A stretch of DNA of 6,368 bases from Pseudomonadota bacterium (GTDB lineage Bacteria > Pseudomonadota > Gammaproteobacteria > Pseudomonadales > Azotimanducaceae): NCBI GenBank assembly GCA_027622495.1, contig JAQBYL010000247.1, forward strand, positions 1 through 6,368, read 5' to 3'. Both the position numbers and the translations under genes were made by a program. The notes below the pieces were generated by a model that saw nothing but the letters and a program-made list of their open reading frames with translations, was not told the origin of the DNA and searched no databases. Positions 1-4,848 of the stretch are shown one piece after another. The first letter of the stretch is position 1, and each line of letters begins with the position of its first letter.

Positions 1-90
1 GCATAGGTCGGCTTGTTGAACAACGTCGAACGGCTACCGGACGCTCACGTCTGCCATTGCCTTCACCTCACCGCAACACTTTATTTGACG

Positions 91-834
91 CTACGGTCGC
101 TTACACAGAAACACCTCTTCACAGTAAGCTCCTCCAGGGTTGTCTTCCGGCGAGACGGGTCGCGGCAGCAGCTCCACCTGGTAGCCCGCGGTCGAAAGTA
201 TTCGAATCCAGGTCGCGCGACTGAATAGGCCTTCGATGTGCCTGTCGTGCACCGCTCGCACACCGCTTGTGTCACGCAGCAGAAACGCGTAGTCGACAGT
301 GTAGTGAGAGTCCTGCGGATCCGGATCCCACATCCACTCTACGGCCCGCAGTGAACGTTCACCGTCCGAACCCTCATGATCGTCGGTCGCCCCCACGAAG
401 GTTTCGCGCAGACAGTCAGGGGCAAAGATCGCGGCTCCGCCGGGCCGGGTGTGGATATAAGCGGTCTCGATAGCGGCAGTGAGATCGGCTTCGCTCGCCA
501 TGTAACAGATGGCATCGTGTATGTACACAAGATCGAATGTGCGACCCAGACGCAAGCCACGCATGTCACCTTGAACATGTTCGCATTCGGGATTGAGTGT
601 GCGGCTGAGATCGAGCATGGCCTCAGACAGATCCGAAAGCGTACAGGACGCGAAGGCACCTTTCATGTAGTAGGCGTTGTGGCCGGCACCTGAACCAAGT
701 TCGAGCAGGCTCGAAAGCGGGGCGTCGGCAGCGCGGGCAAATGCTGGCAGAACGAGCTCCGCTTCGTCTGCATGGTCTTCGAGTGCGTCGAGCAACGCAT
801 ACCAGGGGACGAGGCTCGTATACAGTTCATTCAT
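91..834 (-). CDS. Class I SAM-dependent methyltransferase
   Basis: This 247-residue cytosolic protein has the order of motifs of a Rossmann-fold (class I) S-adenosylmethionine methyltransferase. Glycine-rich motif I (LLELGSGAGHNAYY) is at residues 43-56. An acidic segment, LSDLSEAML, starts near residue 66, with D68 placed to bind the ribose hydroxyls. G-D-M-R is at 89-92, the motif IV-like strand FDLVYIHDAICYM at 100-112, and the post-motif R-P-G-G turn at 130-133. The C-terminal half (W-M-W-D, then a beta-rich tail) probably forms the substrate lid. Length is normal for a stand-alone small-molecule methyltransferase. The substrate cannot be read from the sequence. The start is the ATG at 832-834; no strong SD precedes it, but the N-terminal N-E-L-Y-x-x-L-x-P-W-Y segment is typical of the family and supports this start. 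It diverges from the osmC remnant. No terminator is visible after its stop. Confidence 0.9.
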   Translation of the reverse strand: MNELYTSLVPWYALLDALEDHADEAELVLPAFARAADAPLSSLLELGSGAGHNAYYMKGAFASCTLSDLSEAMLDLSRTLNPECEHVQGDMRGLRLGRTFDLVYIHDAICYMASEADLTAAIETAYIHTRPGGAAIFAPDCLRETFVGATDDHEGSDGERSLRAVEWMWDPDPQDSHYTVDYAFLLRDTSGVRAVHDRHIEGLFSRATWIRILSTAGYQVELLPRPVSPEDNPGGAYCEEVFLCKRP

Positions 835-954
835 ATCGTCAGGTTCTCAAAGCGGCTCGTGAAAACAGAGATACTATCAAGGTCGCTGACCGGCAATGAA
901 GTAACATCGTCTAAGAAAAGTTGAGGCTGTCTTGAATTGCGGTAGATCTGACCA

Positions 955-983
955 TTTTAGATTCCGTTCGCGGCCCATATAGT
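955..983 (+). promoter_or_regulatory. Possible sigma-70 promoter for the osmC remnant
   Basis: A good -10 hexamer, TATAGT (978-983), lies 29 bases before the ATG at 1013. At 17-bp spacing the -35 position reads TTTTAG (955-960), a poor match. An AT-rich run with weak dyad symmetry (TAAAA 983-987, TTTTA 992-996) follows. This is the only convincing -10 in the divergent region. The weak -35 keeps confidence low. Confidence 0.3.
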
Positions 984-1002
984 AAAAGTCTTTTTATCCG
1001 TT

Positions 1003-1007
1003 GGAGG
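1003..1007 (+). promoter_or_regulatory. RBS fixing the osmC-fragment start
   Basis: GGAGG sits five bases before the ATG at 1013. It overlaps the longer reading frame that begins with TTG at 1001, so it selects 1013 as the real start. The signal is intact, so the 5' end of this broken gene has not decayed. Confidence 0.75.
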
Positions 1008-1012
1008 CAACC

Positions 1013-1273
1013 ATGAATTCAGACGCGCTCAAAGCGATTCAGGCACCATTCAAAGCCCAGTACAAGGATGACCCCGGTGCTGCCATGATCACCCTTCGTG
1101 CAACAGCCAACGGTGCTGAAGGGATTGCCTGCCGGGTCGACACAGGCCGTGCGCTGGTAGAGGCGGGTCTGCACCCTGCCACTGGCGGCACCGGCCCGGG
1201 CAATTACTGGCAAAGCTGCTCGACCGGCAGCGAATCGAACACATCATTCTGGATCTCGATACTGAACGGGTAG
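1013..1273 (+). pseudogene. OsmC-family protein, 5' fragment (truncated by a deletion or join)
   Basis: The frame encodes 86 residues from the ATG at 1013. The first ~60 look like the N-terminus of an OsmC/Ohr-superfamily protein, a family that includes peroxide-reducing thiol enzymes. The segment L-K-A-I-Q-A-P-F-K near the start and the run R-A-L-V-E-A-G-L-H-P-A-T-G-G are hallmark features as I recall the subgroup. Family members usually run to about 140-180 residues and next carry the cysteine helix (C-S-G-D-M-L-L-E-A-L type). Here that is missing. After about position 1190 the frame encodes an unrelated tail (N-Y-W-Q-S-C-S-T-G...) that is simply the neighbouring kef sequence read in the wrong frame, ending at TAG 1271-1273. 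With no redox cysteines or core sheet, the product should be inactive. The promoter/RBS side looks intact. Family call is fairly secure; its status as a real pseudogene rather than an assembly chimera is not. Confidence 0.75.
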
Positions 1274-1656
1274 CCTCATTCCGCCGTCAGGGTGTGCCCA
1301 TACACAGGGGTGACGCAAGCCGCGAGGCAATGCTCGCAAAACTGCACCTGCAACATGCCGCAGCGGTGGCAATCTGTATCGACGACTCGCAAGCGACCCG
1401 TGAGGTGCTGATCACGGTCAGACGTCTGGCACCAACCCTGCCAATCATTGCGCGCGCGCGCGACAACGAACATGCGCTGAGTCTACTTACACTTGGTGCG
1501 ACGCGGGTCGTTCCCGAAGTGCTGGAAGCCGGTCTGCAACTCGGTCACCTGCTGCTTGAGGAGGTTGGTATGCCGGTCAATGTGGCGCGTGACCTGGTCG
1601 AGGCTCTTCGGGTGGAATCGGAGGTGGCCCTCAGCAGCCGGGTCGGGTCGATCTAA
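1192..1656 (+). pseudogene. Kef-type (CPA2) cation:proton antiporter, 3' fragment with RCK_N/TrkA-N domain only
   Basis: In the frame ending at TAA 1654-1656, codons from 1192 read R-P-G-Q-L-L-A-K-L-L-D-R-Q-R-I, then I-I-L-D-L-D near 1243-1260, G-D-A-S-R-E-A-M near 1309-1332, I-D-D near 1378, and R-R-L-A-P-T-L-P-I-I-A-R-A-R-D near 1420-1464. The tail is E-V-L-E-A-G-L-Q-L. This is the NAD-binding regulatory domain at the C-terminus of KefB/KefC-like antiporters. The twelve or so membrane helices and the first G-x-G-x-x-G strand are absent. The frame is open upstream only to 1120, where it is the wrong frame of the osmC fragment. It has no ATG before 1330; a GTG at 1294 is the only other start and lacks a convincing SD. 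About 150 codons stay open without a stop, so the break is recent or artificial. Its end overlaps the convergent PhyH gene by 26 bases. Confidence 0.75.
1450..1462. repeat. GC dinucleotide run inside the kef remnant
   Basis: Thirteen alternating G/C bases encode the A-R-A-R part of the conserved I-A-R-A-R-D segment of the RCK_N domain. Such runs can slip in replication or sequencing, but the frame is intact across it. Confidence 0.6.
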
Positions 1657-2521
1657 CTCGTCGTTCGGGACGCGGCCACAGAAGTGGATTGAGCGGTCCA
1701 GCTGCCAGCTCACCCGGCGGTATTTCAGCCAGCCAGAACTTGTGATCGTTAAAACGTGCACCCCCGATATCGGCGCTTACTCGGGTTCCATCGGCAAACC
1801 AGATGATGGTCATCACCCCACGCATGATCGAGGTTAAGTTGGCCGCTGCGCGGTGCAGCGTGAGGCCACGGTGAAAGGTCGCATCACCCGCCTTCATCGC
1901 GCCGAAAGTGTGCTCTTCAAAACCGAGCCTCTCAACAACTTCACCGAAACGCTCGTGTGATTCATCGCCAATGATGAAGCGCCCGAGTTCACCTTTGCTA
2001 TGACTGCCACTGGCAAACGTCATGGTGCCGATTTCGGCCGGTATATCCACCAGCGGCATCCACATGGTGATGGTGTCTTCGGTATCCAGCGGCCAGTAGG
2101 CCTGGTCCTGATGCCAGGGCGTATGGCCGCCATCGGGTTCTTTGAAGAGGGCCTGATCGTGATAGAGCCGCACGCCCGGCACACCCATCAGATCAGCAGC
2201 CACCCTGGCGAAACGTGCAGAAAATACAAATCGCTTGATCCGAGCATCGCGGCGCCACAGGTTGAGCGCCTGGATGAACGCTTTGCCGTAAGTGTCGCGT
2301 TCGGCGATCGGCGGATAGCGCAGGGCTAACCGCTGAACGGCCGCCTCGATGGCTGGTCGGTATCTGGCGATCTCTGAACGGCTGGCCAGATTGCGCACCA
2401 CCACATGACCATCGCGGTGAAATGCGTCCACCGTCCCGACATCCAGATCAACAGTACGGTCGATGACGCTCCGCCGGGGTAACCTCGCGTCAATGCTCAA
2501 TGGTGTTTTCGCCGCGTTCAT
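1631..2521 (-). CDS. Phytanoyl-CoA dioxygenase (PhyH) family Fe(II)/2-oxoglutarate oxygenase
   Basis: This 296-residue protein should be a cytosolic non-haem iron hydroxylase. Known chemistry of the family is substrate C-H hydroxylation coupled to decarboxylation of 2-oxoglutarate to succinate. The iron facial triad is visible: W-H-Q-D at residues 136-139 supplies H137 and D139, and T-L-H-R near 221-224 supplies the distal histidine (H223). R234 in M-R-G-V-M-T-I is placed to bind the 2-oxoglutarate carboxylate. The Y-W-P-L-D and M-P-L-V-D-I-P-A-E-I-G-T-M-x-F-x-x-G-S-H segments (142-174) are characteristic of PhyH. Length is usual and all key residues are present, so it is probably active. Ectoine-hydroxylase signatures are not evident, and the substrate is unknown. 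It starts 27 bases after the GFA-family stop on the same strand and is probably co-transcribed with it. Its 3' end overlaps the kef remnant. Confidence 0.92.
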   Translation of the reverse strand: MNAAKTPLSIDARLPRRSVIDRTVDLDVGTVDAFHRDGHVVVRNLASRSEIARYRPAIEAAVQRLALRYPPIAERDTYGKAFIQALNLWRRDARIKRFVFSARFARVAADLMGVPGVRLYHDQALFKEPDGGHTPWHQDQAYWPLDTEDTITMWMPLVDIPAEIGTMTFASGSHSKGELGRFIIGDESHERFGEVVERLGFEEHTFGAMKAGDATFHRGLTLHRAAANLTSIMRGVMTIIWFADGTRVSADIGGARFNDHKFWLAEIPPGELAAGPLNPLLWPRPERRVRSTRPGC

Positions 2522-2529
2522 GTGCGCAG

Positions 2530-2534
2530 CTCCT
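2530..2534 (-). promoter_or_regulatory. RBS of the PhyH gene
   Basis: On the minus strand AGGAG lies eight bases before the ATG at 2519-2521. It supports the chosen start and separate translation initiation in the short GFA-PhyH gap. Confidence 0.7.
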
Positions 2535-2548
2535 ACCGGGCGAACAAG

Positions 2549-2983
2549 CTACTCCGGCAGTTCGGTGCCCGAGCCGCCAAAGTCAGAAGGCATGTCTTTG
2601 AACTTCGGCAGGCCGTCTTTTACCGCCAGTGTCTTTTCACCATAGAACACATGCAGCGTGCCCTGATGCTTAAAACCCGGCACTGTGTTGAGGTACACAT
2701 CAACAAGACCCATGGCAGGGTGGTTGGTCATGATGTGGCCACCACATTGCTTGCAGAACTTGCGCTCGCTCCCGGGGGTCTTTGCGAAGGTGCCGATCTG
2801 ATTTTCACCCTTTGTGACTTTGACATTTGCCGGTGCCCAGAGGCTGAAAGCATTCACTGGCGCACCGGCCCAATGCGCACAGTCTGTGCAGTGGCAGTAG
2901 CCCATCACGTTGGGTTGGTCGCTGACTTCGAATTGAACGGCACCGCAAAAGCAGCTGCCGGCGTGGGATTTGGGATCGCTCAT
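2549..2983 (-). CDS. GFA-family (glutathione-dependent formaldehyde-activating enzyme/CENP-V-like) zinc protein
   Basis: This 144-residue protein is a single GFA domain, a zinc-binding beta-sandwich fold. The cysteine pattern is complete: S-C-F-C-G-A-V gives C11 and C13, Y-C-H-C-T-D-C gives C30, C32 and C35, and F-C-K-Q-C-G-G-H gives C77 and C80. A G-S-E-R segment just before the last pair is also typical. The founding member, Gfa, was proposed to speed formation of S-hydroxymethylglutathione, but most paralogues have no proven substrate and I would not transfer that role here. The start ATG (2981-2983) is preceded by a weak SD (AAGG) about eight bases upstream. The gene lies between a Nudix hydrolase (91-base gap) and the PhyH dioxygenase (27-base gap) on the same strand. 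Confidence 0.92.
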   Translation of the reverse strand: MSDPKSHAGSCFCGAVQFEVSDQPNVMGYCHCTDCAHWAGAPVNAFSLWAPANVKVTKGENQIGTFAKTPGSERKFCKQCGGHIMTNHPAMGLVDVYLNTVPGFKHQGTLHVFYGEKTLAVKDGLPKFKDMPSDFGGSGTELPE

Positions 2984-3001
2984 GAGATTGACCTTGCGTT
3001 T

Positions 3002-3025
3002 ATCGACTATTGTCTGTCAGTCGAT
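3002..3025. repeat. Perfect 7-bp dyad, candidate operator overlapping the -10
   Basis: ATCGACT (3002-3008) and AGTCGAT (3019-3025) are exact reverse complements separated by 10 bases. The left arm overlaps the proposed -10 hexamer and the right arm lies in the spacer. Arm centres are 17 bp apart, somewhat more than one and a half helical turns. The arms are not followed by a T-run, so this does not look like an intrinsic terminator of the Nudix gene. A dimeric regulator binding here would block RNA polymerase, but no regulator gene is in the window. Confidence 0.4.
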
Positions 3026-3035
3026 TCTGCGTCAA
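3006..3035 (-). promoter_or_regulatory. Candidate sigma-70 promoter of the GFA-PhyH pair
   Basis: On the minus strand TTGACG (3030-3035, five of six consensus matches) is followed after 18 bases by AATAGT (3006-3011, four of six). Transcription would start near 3000, leaving a short leader before the ATG at 2983. The location, in the widest gap of the three-gene cluster, suggests the GFA and PhyH genes can be expressed separately from the Nudix gene. Judged by eye only. Confidence 0.4.
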
Positions 3036-3074
3036 GCAACAGGTGAAAGCCATGCGAGTGCTGGACCACGCAGG

Positions 3075-3467
3075 TTATGGACGGGACACCTCGCGAAGGT
3101 AGGTATCCAGTATCGGTATATCCGCGGCCGTCCAATCAAAGTTCCTGAGTTGCGCAAGCGACGCCCAGTTGATTTCTTCATGTTCCAGAGCCTCGGGTTC
3201 TCCTGCGGTTAACCTGCATACGAAAGGGATCAATCGGATGGAGAAATCACAGTAGTGATGTTCATTCACCGGCAAGGCAGAGCGAACTTCGATGGTGCAA
3301 CCGAGCTCTTCCATAATCTCCCGAACGATGGCCTTGCGCGGAGTTTCGCCAGCACGAAGTTTGCCGCCAGGGAATTCCCATTTTCCAGCCATTGACTGAC
3401 CCACAGCCCGTTTCGCAACGAGCAGTTTGCGATCACGTTGGATCAAGGCACAGACAACTTCAATCAT
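3075..3467 (-). CDS. Nudix hydrolase, MutT/NudG-type (d)NTP pyrophosphohydrolase
   Basis: This 130-residue cytosolic protein carries an exact Nudix box, G-x5-E-x7-R-E-U-x-E-E-x-G-U, at residues 35-57: G35, E41, R49, E50, E53, E54, G56. These glutamates bind the Mg2+ that drives hydrolysis of a nucleoside triphosphate to the monophosphate and pyrophosphate. The N-terminal M-I-E-V-V-x-A-L-I strand and the K-W-E-F-P-G-G-K loop are those of the nucleotide-pool sanitising subgroup. The C-terminal H-E-E-I-N-W and A-D-I-P-I-L segments recall E. coli NudG as much as MutT, so 8-oxo-dGTP or a damaged or modified pyrimidine triphosphate are both possible. Length is right for the family. The ATG at 3465-3467 lacks a strong SD at normal spacing. 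It is the first gene of a same-strand trio and diverges from the lipoprotein gene. Confidence 0.92.
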   Translation of the reverse strand: MIEVVCALIQRDRKLLVAKRAVGQSMAGKWEFPGGKLRAGETPRKAIVREIMEELGCTIEVRSALPVNEHHYCDFSIRLIPFVCRLTAGEPEALEHEEINWASLAQLRNFDWTAADIPILDTYLREVSRP

Positions 3468-3529
3468 GGGTTTGGATCGTTACCTCGCAGTAGTTCGGGT
3501 GGTCCACTGCCGATCTCTCACCTTAGCTG

Positions 3530-3559
3530 ACCCCGGTGTTTTGCGCGACATCCCGGGGT
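3530..3559. repeat. GC-rich inverted repeat in the divergent Nudix/lipoprotein gap
   Basis: ACCCCGG (3530-3536) pairs perfectly with CCGGGGT (3553-3559). The helix can continue with TGT (3537-3539) against ACA (3548-3550) past a two-base bulge, giving about ten pairs around a small loop. No T-run follows on either strand, so a terminator is unlikely. It could be an operator shared by the divergent genes, a leader hairpin or chance. Confidence 0.3.
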
Positions 3560-3619
3560 TGCGAATGCCCGTTCAGCCGAGGTTCAGGCTTGCCGGTTTC
3601 AATACAGACTCCGGTCTTC

Positions 3620-3623
3620 GAGG
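3620..3623 (+). promoter_or_regulatory. RBS fixing the lipoprotein start
   Basis: GAGG lies seven bases before the ATG at 3631. The open frame extends upstream to 3427, but that extension overlaps the 5' end of the divergent Nudix gene. The signal peptide also begins at 3631, so this site marks the true start. Confidence 0.65.
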
Positions 3624-3630
3624 TTGGTCC

Positions 3631-3990
3631 ATGCGCTACTCCATGCTTTCTCTATTAATCTGCCTGACAGTTGTTGGCGGGTGTGTTCAGCAGCCCCCGA
3701 TTGTCGATACCAAAGGGGTTGATCCGATCAGGTATGAAACCGATCTGCGCGAATGCAGTGAATACGCCGATCAGGTCCAGGCGCAGAGTCAGGTTGCAGG
3801 CCGTGCTGCCGGTGGTGCTGCGGTTGGCGGCATTCTCGGGGCGATCTTCGGGAACAGTCAGTCTGTGGCACAAGGGGCCGGGGCAGGTGCCGTGGTTGGC
3901 GGCGCCAAAGGCACCGATCGAGTCTACCGTCAGAAGGAGCAGGTGGTACGGCGCTGTCTTGGTCATCGCGGCTACAGGGTGCTGAACTAG
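3631..3990 (+). CDS. Glycine-zipper lipoprotein
   Basis: The protein is 119 residues long from the ATG at 3631. Residues 1-17 are a lipoprotein signal peptide (short basic N-terminus, then L-S-L-L-I-C-L-T-V-V) ending in a V-G-G-C lipobox, so signal peptidase II should cleave before C18. D26 is well past position +2 and no inner-membrane retention Asp follows C18, so outer-membrane sorting is expected. Residues 56-94 are a glycine-zipper segment (A-G-R-A-A-G-G-A-A-V-G-G-I-L-G-A-I-F-G, a short polar turn, then G-A-G-A-G-A-V-V-G-G-A-K-G) able to form a hairpin of two close-packed helices in or on a membrane. Two further cysteines (C42, C109) flank the zipper and could form a disulfide. The R-R-C-L-G-H-R-G-Y-R-V-L-N tail recurs in gammaproteobacterial lipoproteins of this type. 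The molecular role is unknown; an envelope-structural role is the usual guess. Confidence 0.85.
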   Translation: MRYSMLSLLICLTVVGGCVQQPPIVDTKGVDPIRYETDLRECSEYADQVQAQSQVAGRAAGGAAVGGILGAIFGNSQSVAQGAGAGAVVGGAKGTDRVYRQKEQVVRRCLGHRGYRVLN

Positions 3991-3998
3991 CGGCCCAA

Positions 3999-4069
3999 CG
4001 GAGCAAAGACCTGTTCGAATGCAACGGGTCGTGCACTATGGTTTACCATGGCACTTTGCTCCGAGGGAG
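3999..4069 (+). promoter_or_regulatory. Candidate structured RNA leader (three-way junction) ending at the crotonase RBS
   Basis: Three helices nest without conflict in the 85-base gap. P1 pairs CGGAGCAAAG (3999-4008) with CTTTGCTCCG (4054-4063), ten perfect pairs. P2 pairs ACCTGTT (4009-4015) with AACGGGT (4023-4029), seven pairs including one G-U, around a seven-base loop. P3 pairs 4036-4041 with 4046-4051 (six pairs, one G-U) around UUUA, or a variant that also uses TGC (4032-4034) with GCA (4051-4053). P1 stacks directly on P2, and P1's 3' arm ends at the first G of the SD (GAGGGAG, 4063-4069). CTCC (4059-4062) in that arm can pair either with GGAG (4000-4003) or with the SD's own GGAG (4066-4069), a possible on/off arrangement. 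I recognise no named riboswitch class. There is no U-run, so control of translation is likelier than termination. Pairing was done by eye, without energies. Confidence 0.5.
4063..4069 (+). promoter_or_regulatory. RBS fixing the crotonase start
   Basis: GAGGGAG lies six bases before the ATG at 4076. An upstream in-frame ATG at 4019 has no SD and falls inside the loop of the leader hairpin P2, so 4076 is chosen. The family-typical N-terminus (M-T-E-P-V-L-L-V-D) agrees. Confidence 0.75.
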
Positions 4070-4075
4070 AACCCA

Positions 4076-4846
4076 ATGACCGAGCCGGTACTGCTTGTCG
4101 ACAAACATGAGGGCATCGCAACTCTCACCCTTAACCGTCCGGACCAGATGAATGCTCTGTCGCTGGAGCTGCGCTGGGCACTGCAGGAAGCCCTCACCAG
4201 TATCCGCACCGATAAGGGCGTAGGGGTGGTGATTCTAACGGGTGCTGGCAGGGGCTTCTGCGCTGGCCTTGATCTTAAGGAAATGGGCAGTCGCGACGGC
4301 GACCCGAATGCTCCGCAACCAGCGGACCCGCCATCTCTGTTACGTGCGCTGCGTCAGCCGGTAATCGGCGCCATCAATGGTGTAGCCGTTACCGGAGGGT
4401 TCGAAATCTCGTTGTCCTGCGATCTTCTGGTGATTACACCAGAAACAAGTTTCGCCGATACCCACGCACGGGTGGGGCTGATTGCCGGTTGGGGTCTGGG
4501 GGCTCGTCTTTCGCGCGCGGTAGGGCTGGCACGGGCAAAGGAGCTTTCGTTAACCGGGAATTTCCTCTCGGCGCAAAAAGCTTATGAGTGGGGCCTGGTG
4601 AACCGCATCGTTGCACGGGATGAACTGCTACCCACCTGTGAGCAACTGGCCCGGGACATGCTGTCGTGCGTGCCGGAAGTCATGTACGACTACAAGCGGC
4701 AGATTGATCACGCCTATGATCTGTCGTTGGGAGATGCCATGACTTACGAAGCGGATATCTGCCGGCGGCATGTCTCCCCGTCACCAGAGATCGTTGCCCA
4801 ACGTCGGACCCTGATCCAGGAGCGGGCGCGGGATCAGTTGGCCTAA
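4076..4846 (+). CDS. Enoyl-CoA hydratase/isomerase (crotonase) superfamily protein
   Basis: This cytosolic protein of 256 residues has the full length of a crotonase-fold enzyme acting on acyl-CoA thioesters. Visible landmarks are L-N-R-P-D-Q-M-N-A-L (19-28), the first oxyanion-hole segment G-R-G-F-C-A-G-L-D-L (59-67, backbone NH of A63), and the second, N-G-V-A-V-T-G-G-F-E (101-110, G108). Aligned by eye with rat mitochondrial hydratase, the second catalytic glutamate (E164 there) is conserved as E156 in A-K-E-L-S-L-T-G. The first (E144) is replaced by H130 in F-A-D-T-H-A-R-V-G-L-I. The F-A-D-T-H-A-R-V-G motif recurs in a subgroup annotated as enoyl-CoA hydratases, but loss of E144 makes plain syn-hydration uncertain. 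Isomerase or other crotonase chemistry is possible. It follows the lipoprotein gene by 85 bases of structured leader and converges on the CoA-transferase with two bases between stops. Confidence 0.9.
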   Translation: MTEPVLLVDKHEGIATLTLNRPDQMNALSLELRWALQEALTSIRTDKGVGVVILTGAGRGFCAGLDLKEMGSRDGDPNAPQPADPPSLLRALRQPVIGAINGVAVTGGFEISLSCDLLVITPETSFADTHARVGLIAGWGLGARLSRAVGLARAKELSLTGNFLSAQKAYEWGLVNRIVARDELLPTCEQLARDMLSCVPEVMYDYKRQIDHAYDLSLGDAMTYEADICRRHVSPSPEIVAQRRTLIQERARDQLA

Positions 4847-4848
4847 AG

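Noticed and set aside
1..90. Seven-codon minus-strand ORF (M-A-D-V-S-V-R) and small GACG/CGTC hairpin after the methyltransferase
   Set aside because: Too short to separate from chance; the hairpin has four pairs and no T-run.
835..954. Promoter for the methyltransferase on the minus strand
   Set aside because: Hexamers such as TAGTAT with TTCATT upstream match the consensus poorly, so no specific promoter can be supported.
1120..1273. Programmed -1 frameshift making an OsmC-RCK fusion protein
   Set aside because: Both frames are open here, but there is no slippery heptamer near the joint, and the fusion would lack the cores of both proteins.
2000..2329. 109-residue plus-strand open frame
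   Set aside because: It lies antisense inside the PhyH gene, whose frame carries clear catalytic motifs; this one has none.
3002..3053. 17-residue minus-strand ORF (M-A-F-T-C-C-L-T-Q...) as a leader peptide before the GFA gene
   Set aside because: It has no SD, lies largely upstream of and across the proposed promoter, and has no regulatory codon run.
3427..3630. N-terminal extension of the lipoprotein from 3427
   Set aside because: It overlaps the start of the divergent Nudix gene and would bury the signal peptide and lipobox; the SD before 3631 decides it.
4009..4030. GTTCGAAT in the leader resembles a tRNA T-loop, suggesting a tRNA or tRNA-like gene
   Set aside because: The bases flanking the loop do not form the five-pair T-stem, and there is no acceptor stem, D-arm, anticodon arm or CCA end in register.
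3999..4063. Purine-type riboswitch, because of similar size and three helices with a seven-base loop
   Set aside because: The junction strands are only zero to about six bases, one loop is a UUUA tetraloop, and the conserved junction and kissing-loop bases are absent.
4019..4075. Longer crotonase start at ATG 4019
   Set aside because: No SD precedes it and it lies inside the leader hairpin, while 4076 has a strong SD at six bases and the family-typical N-terminus.
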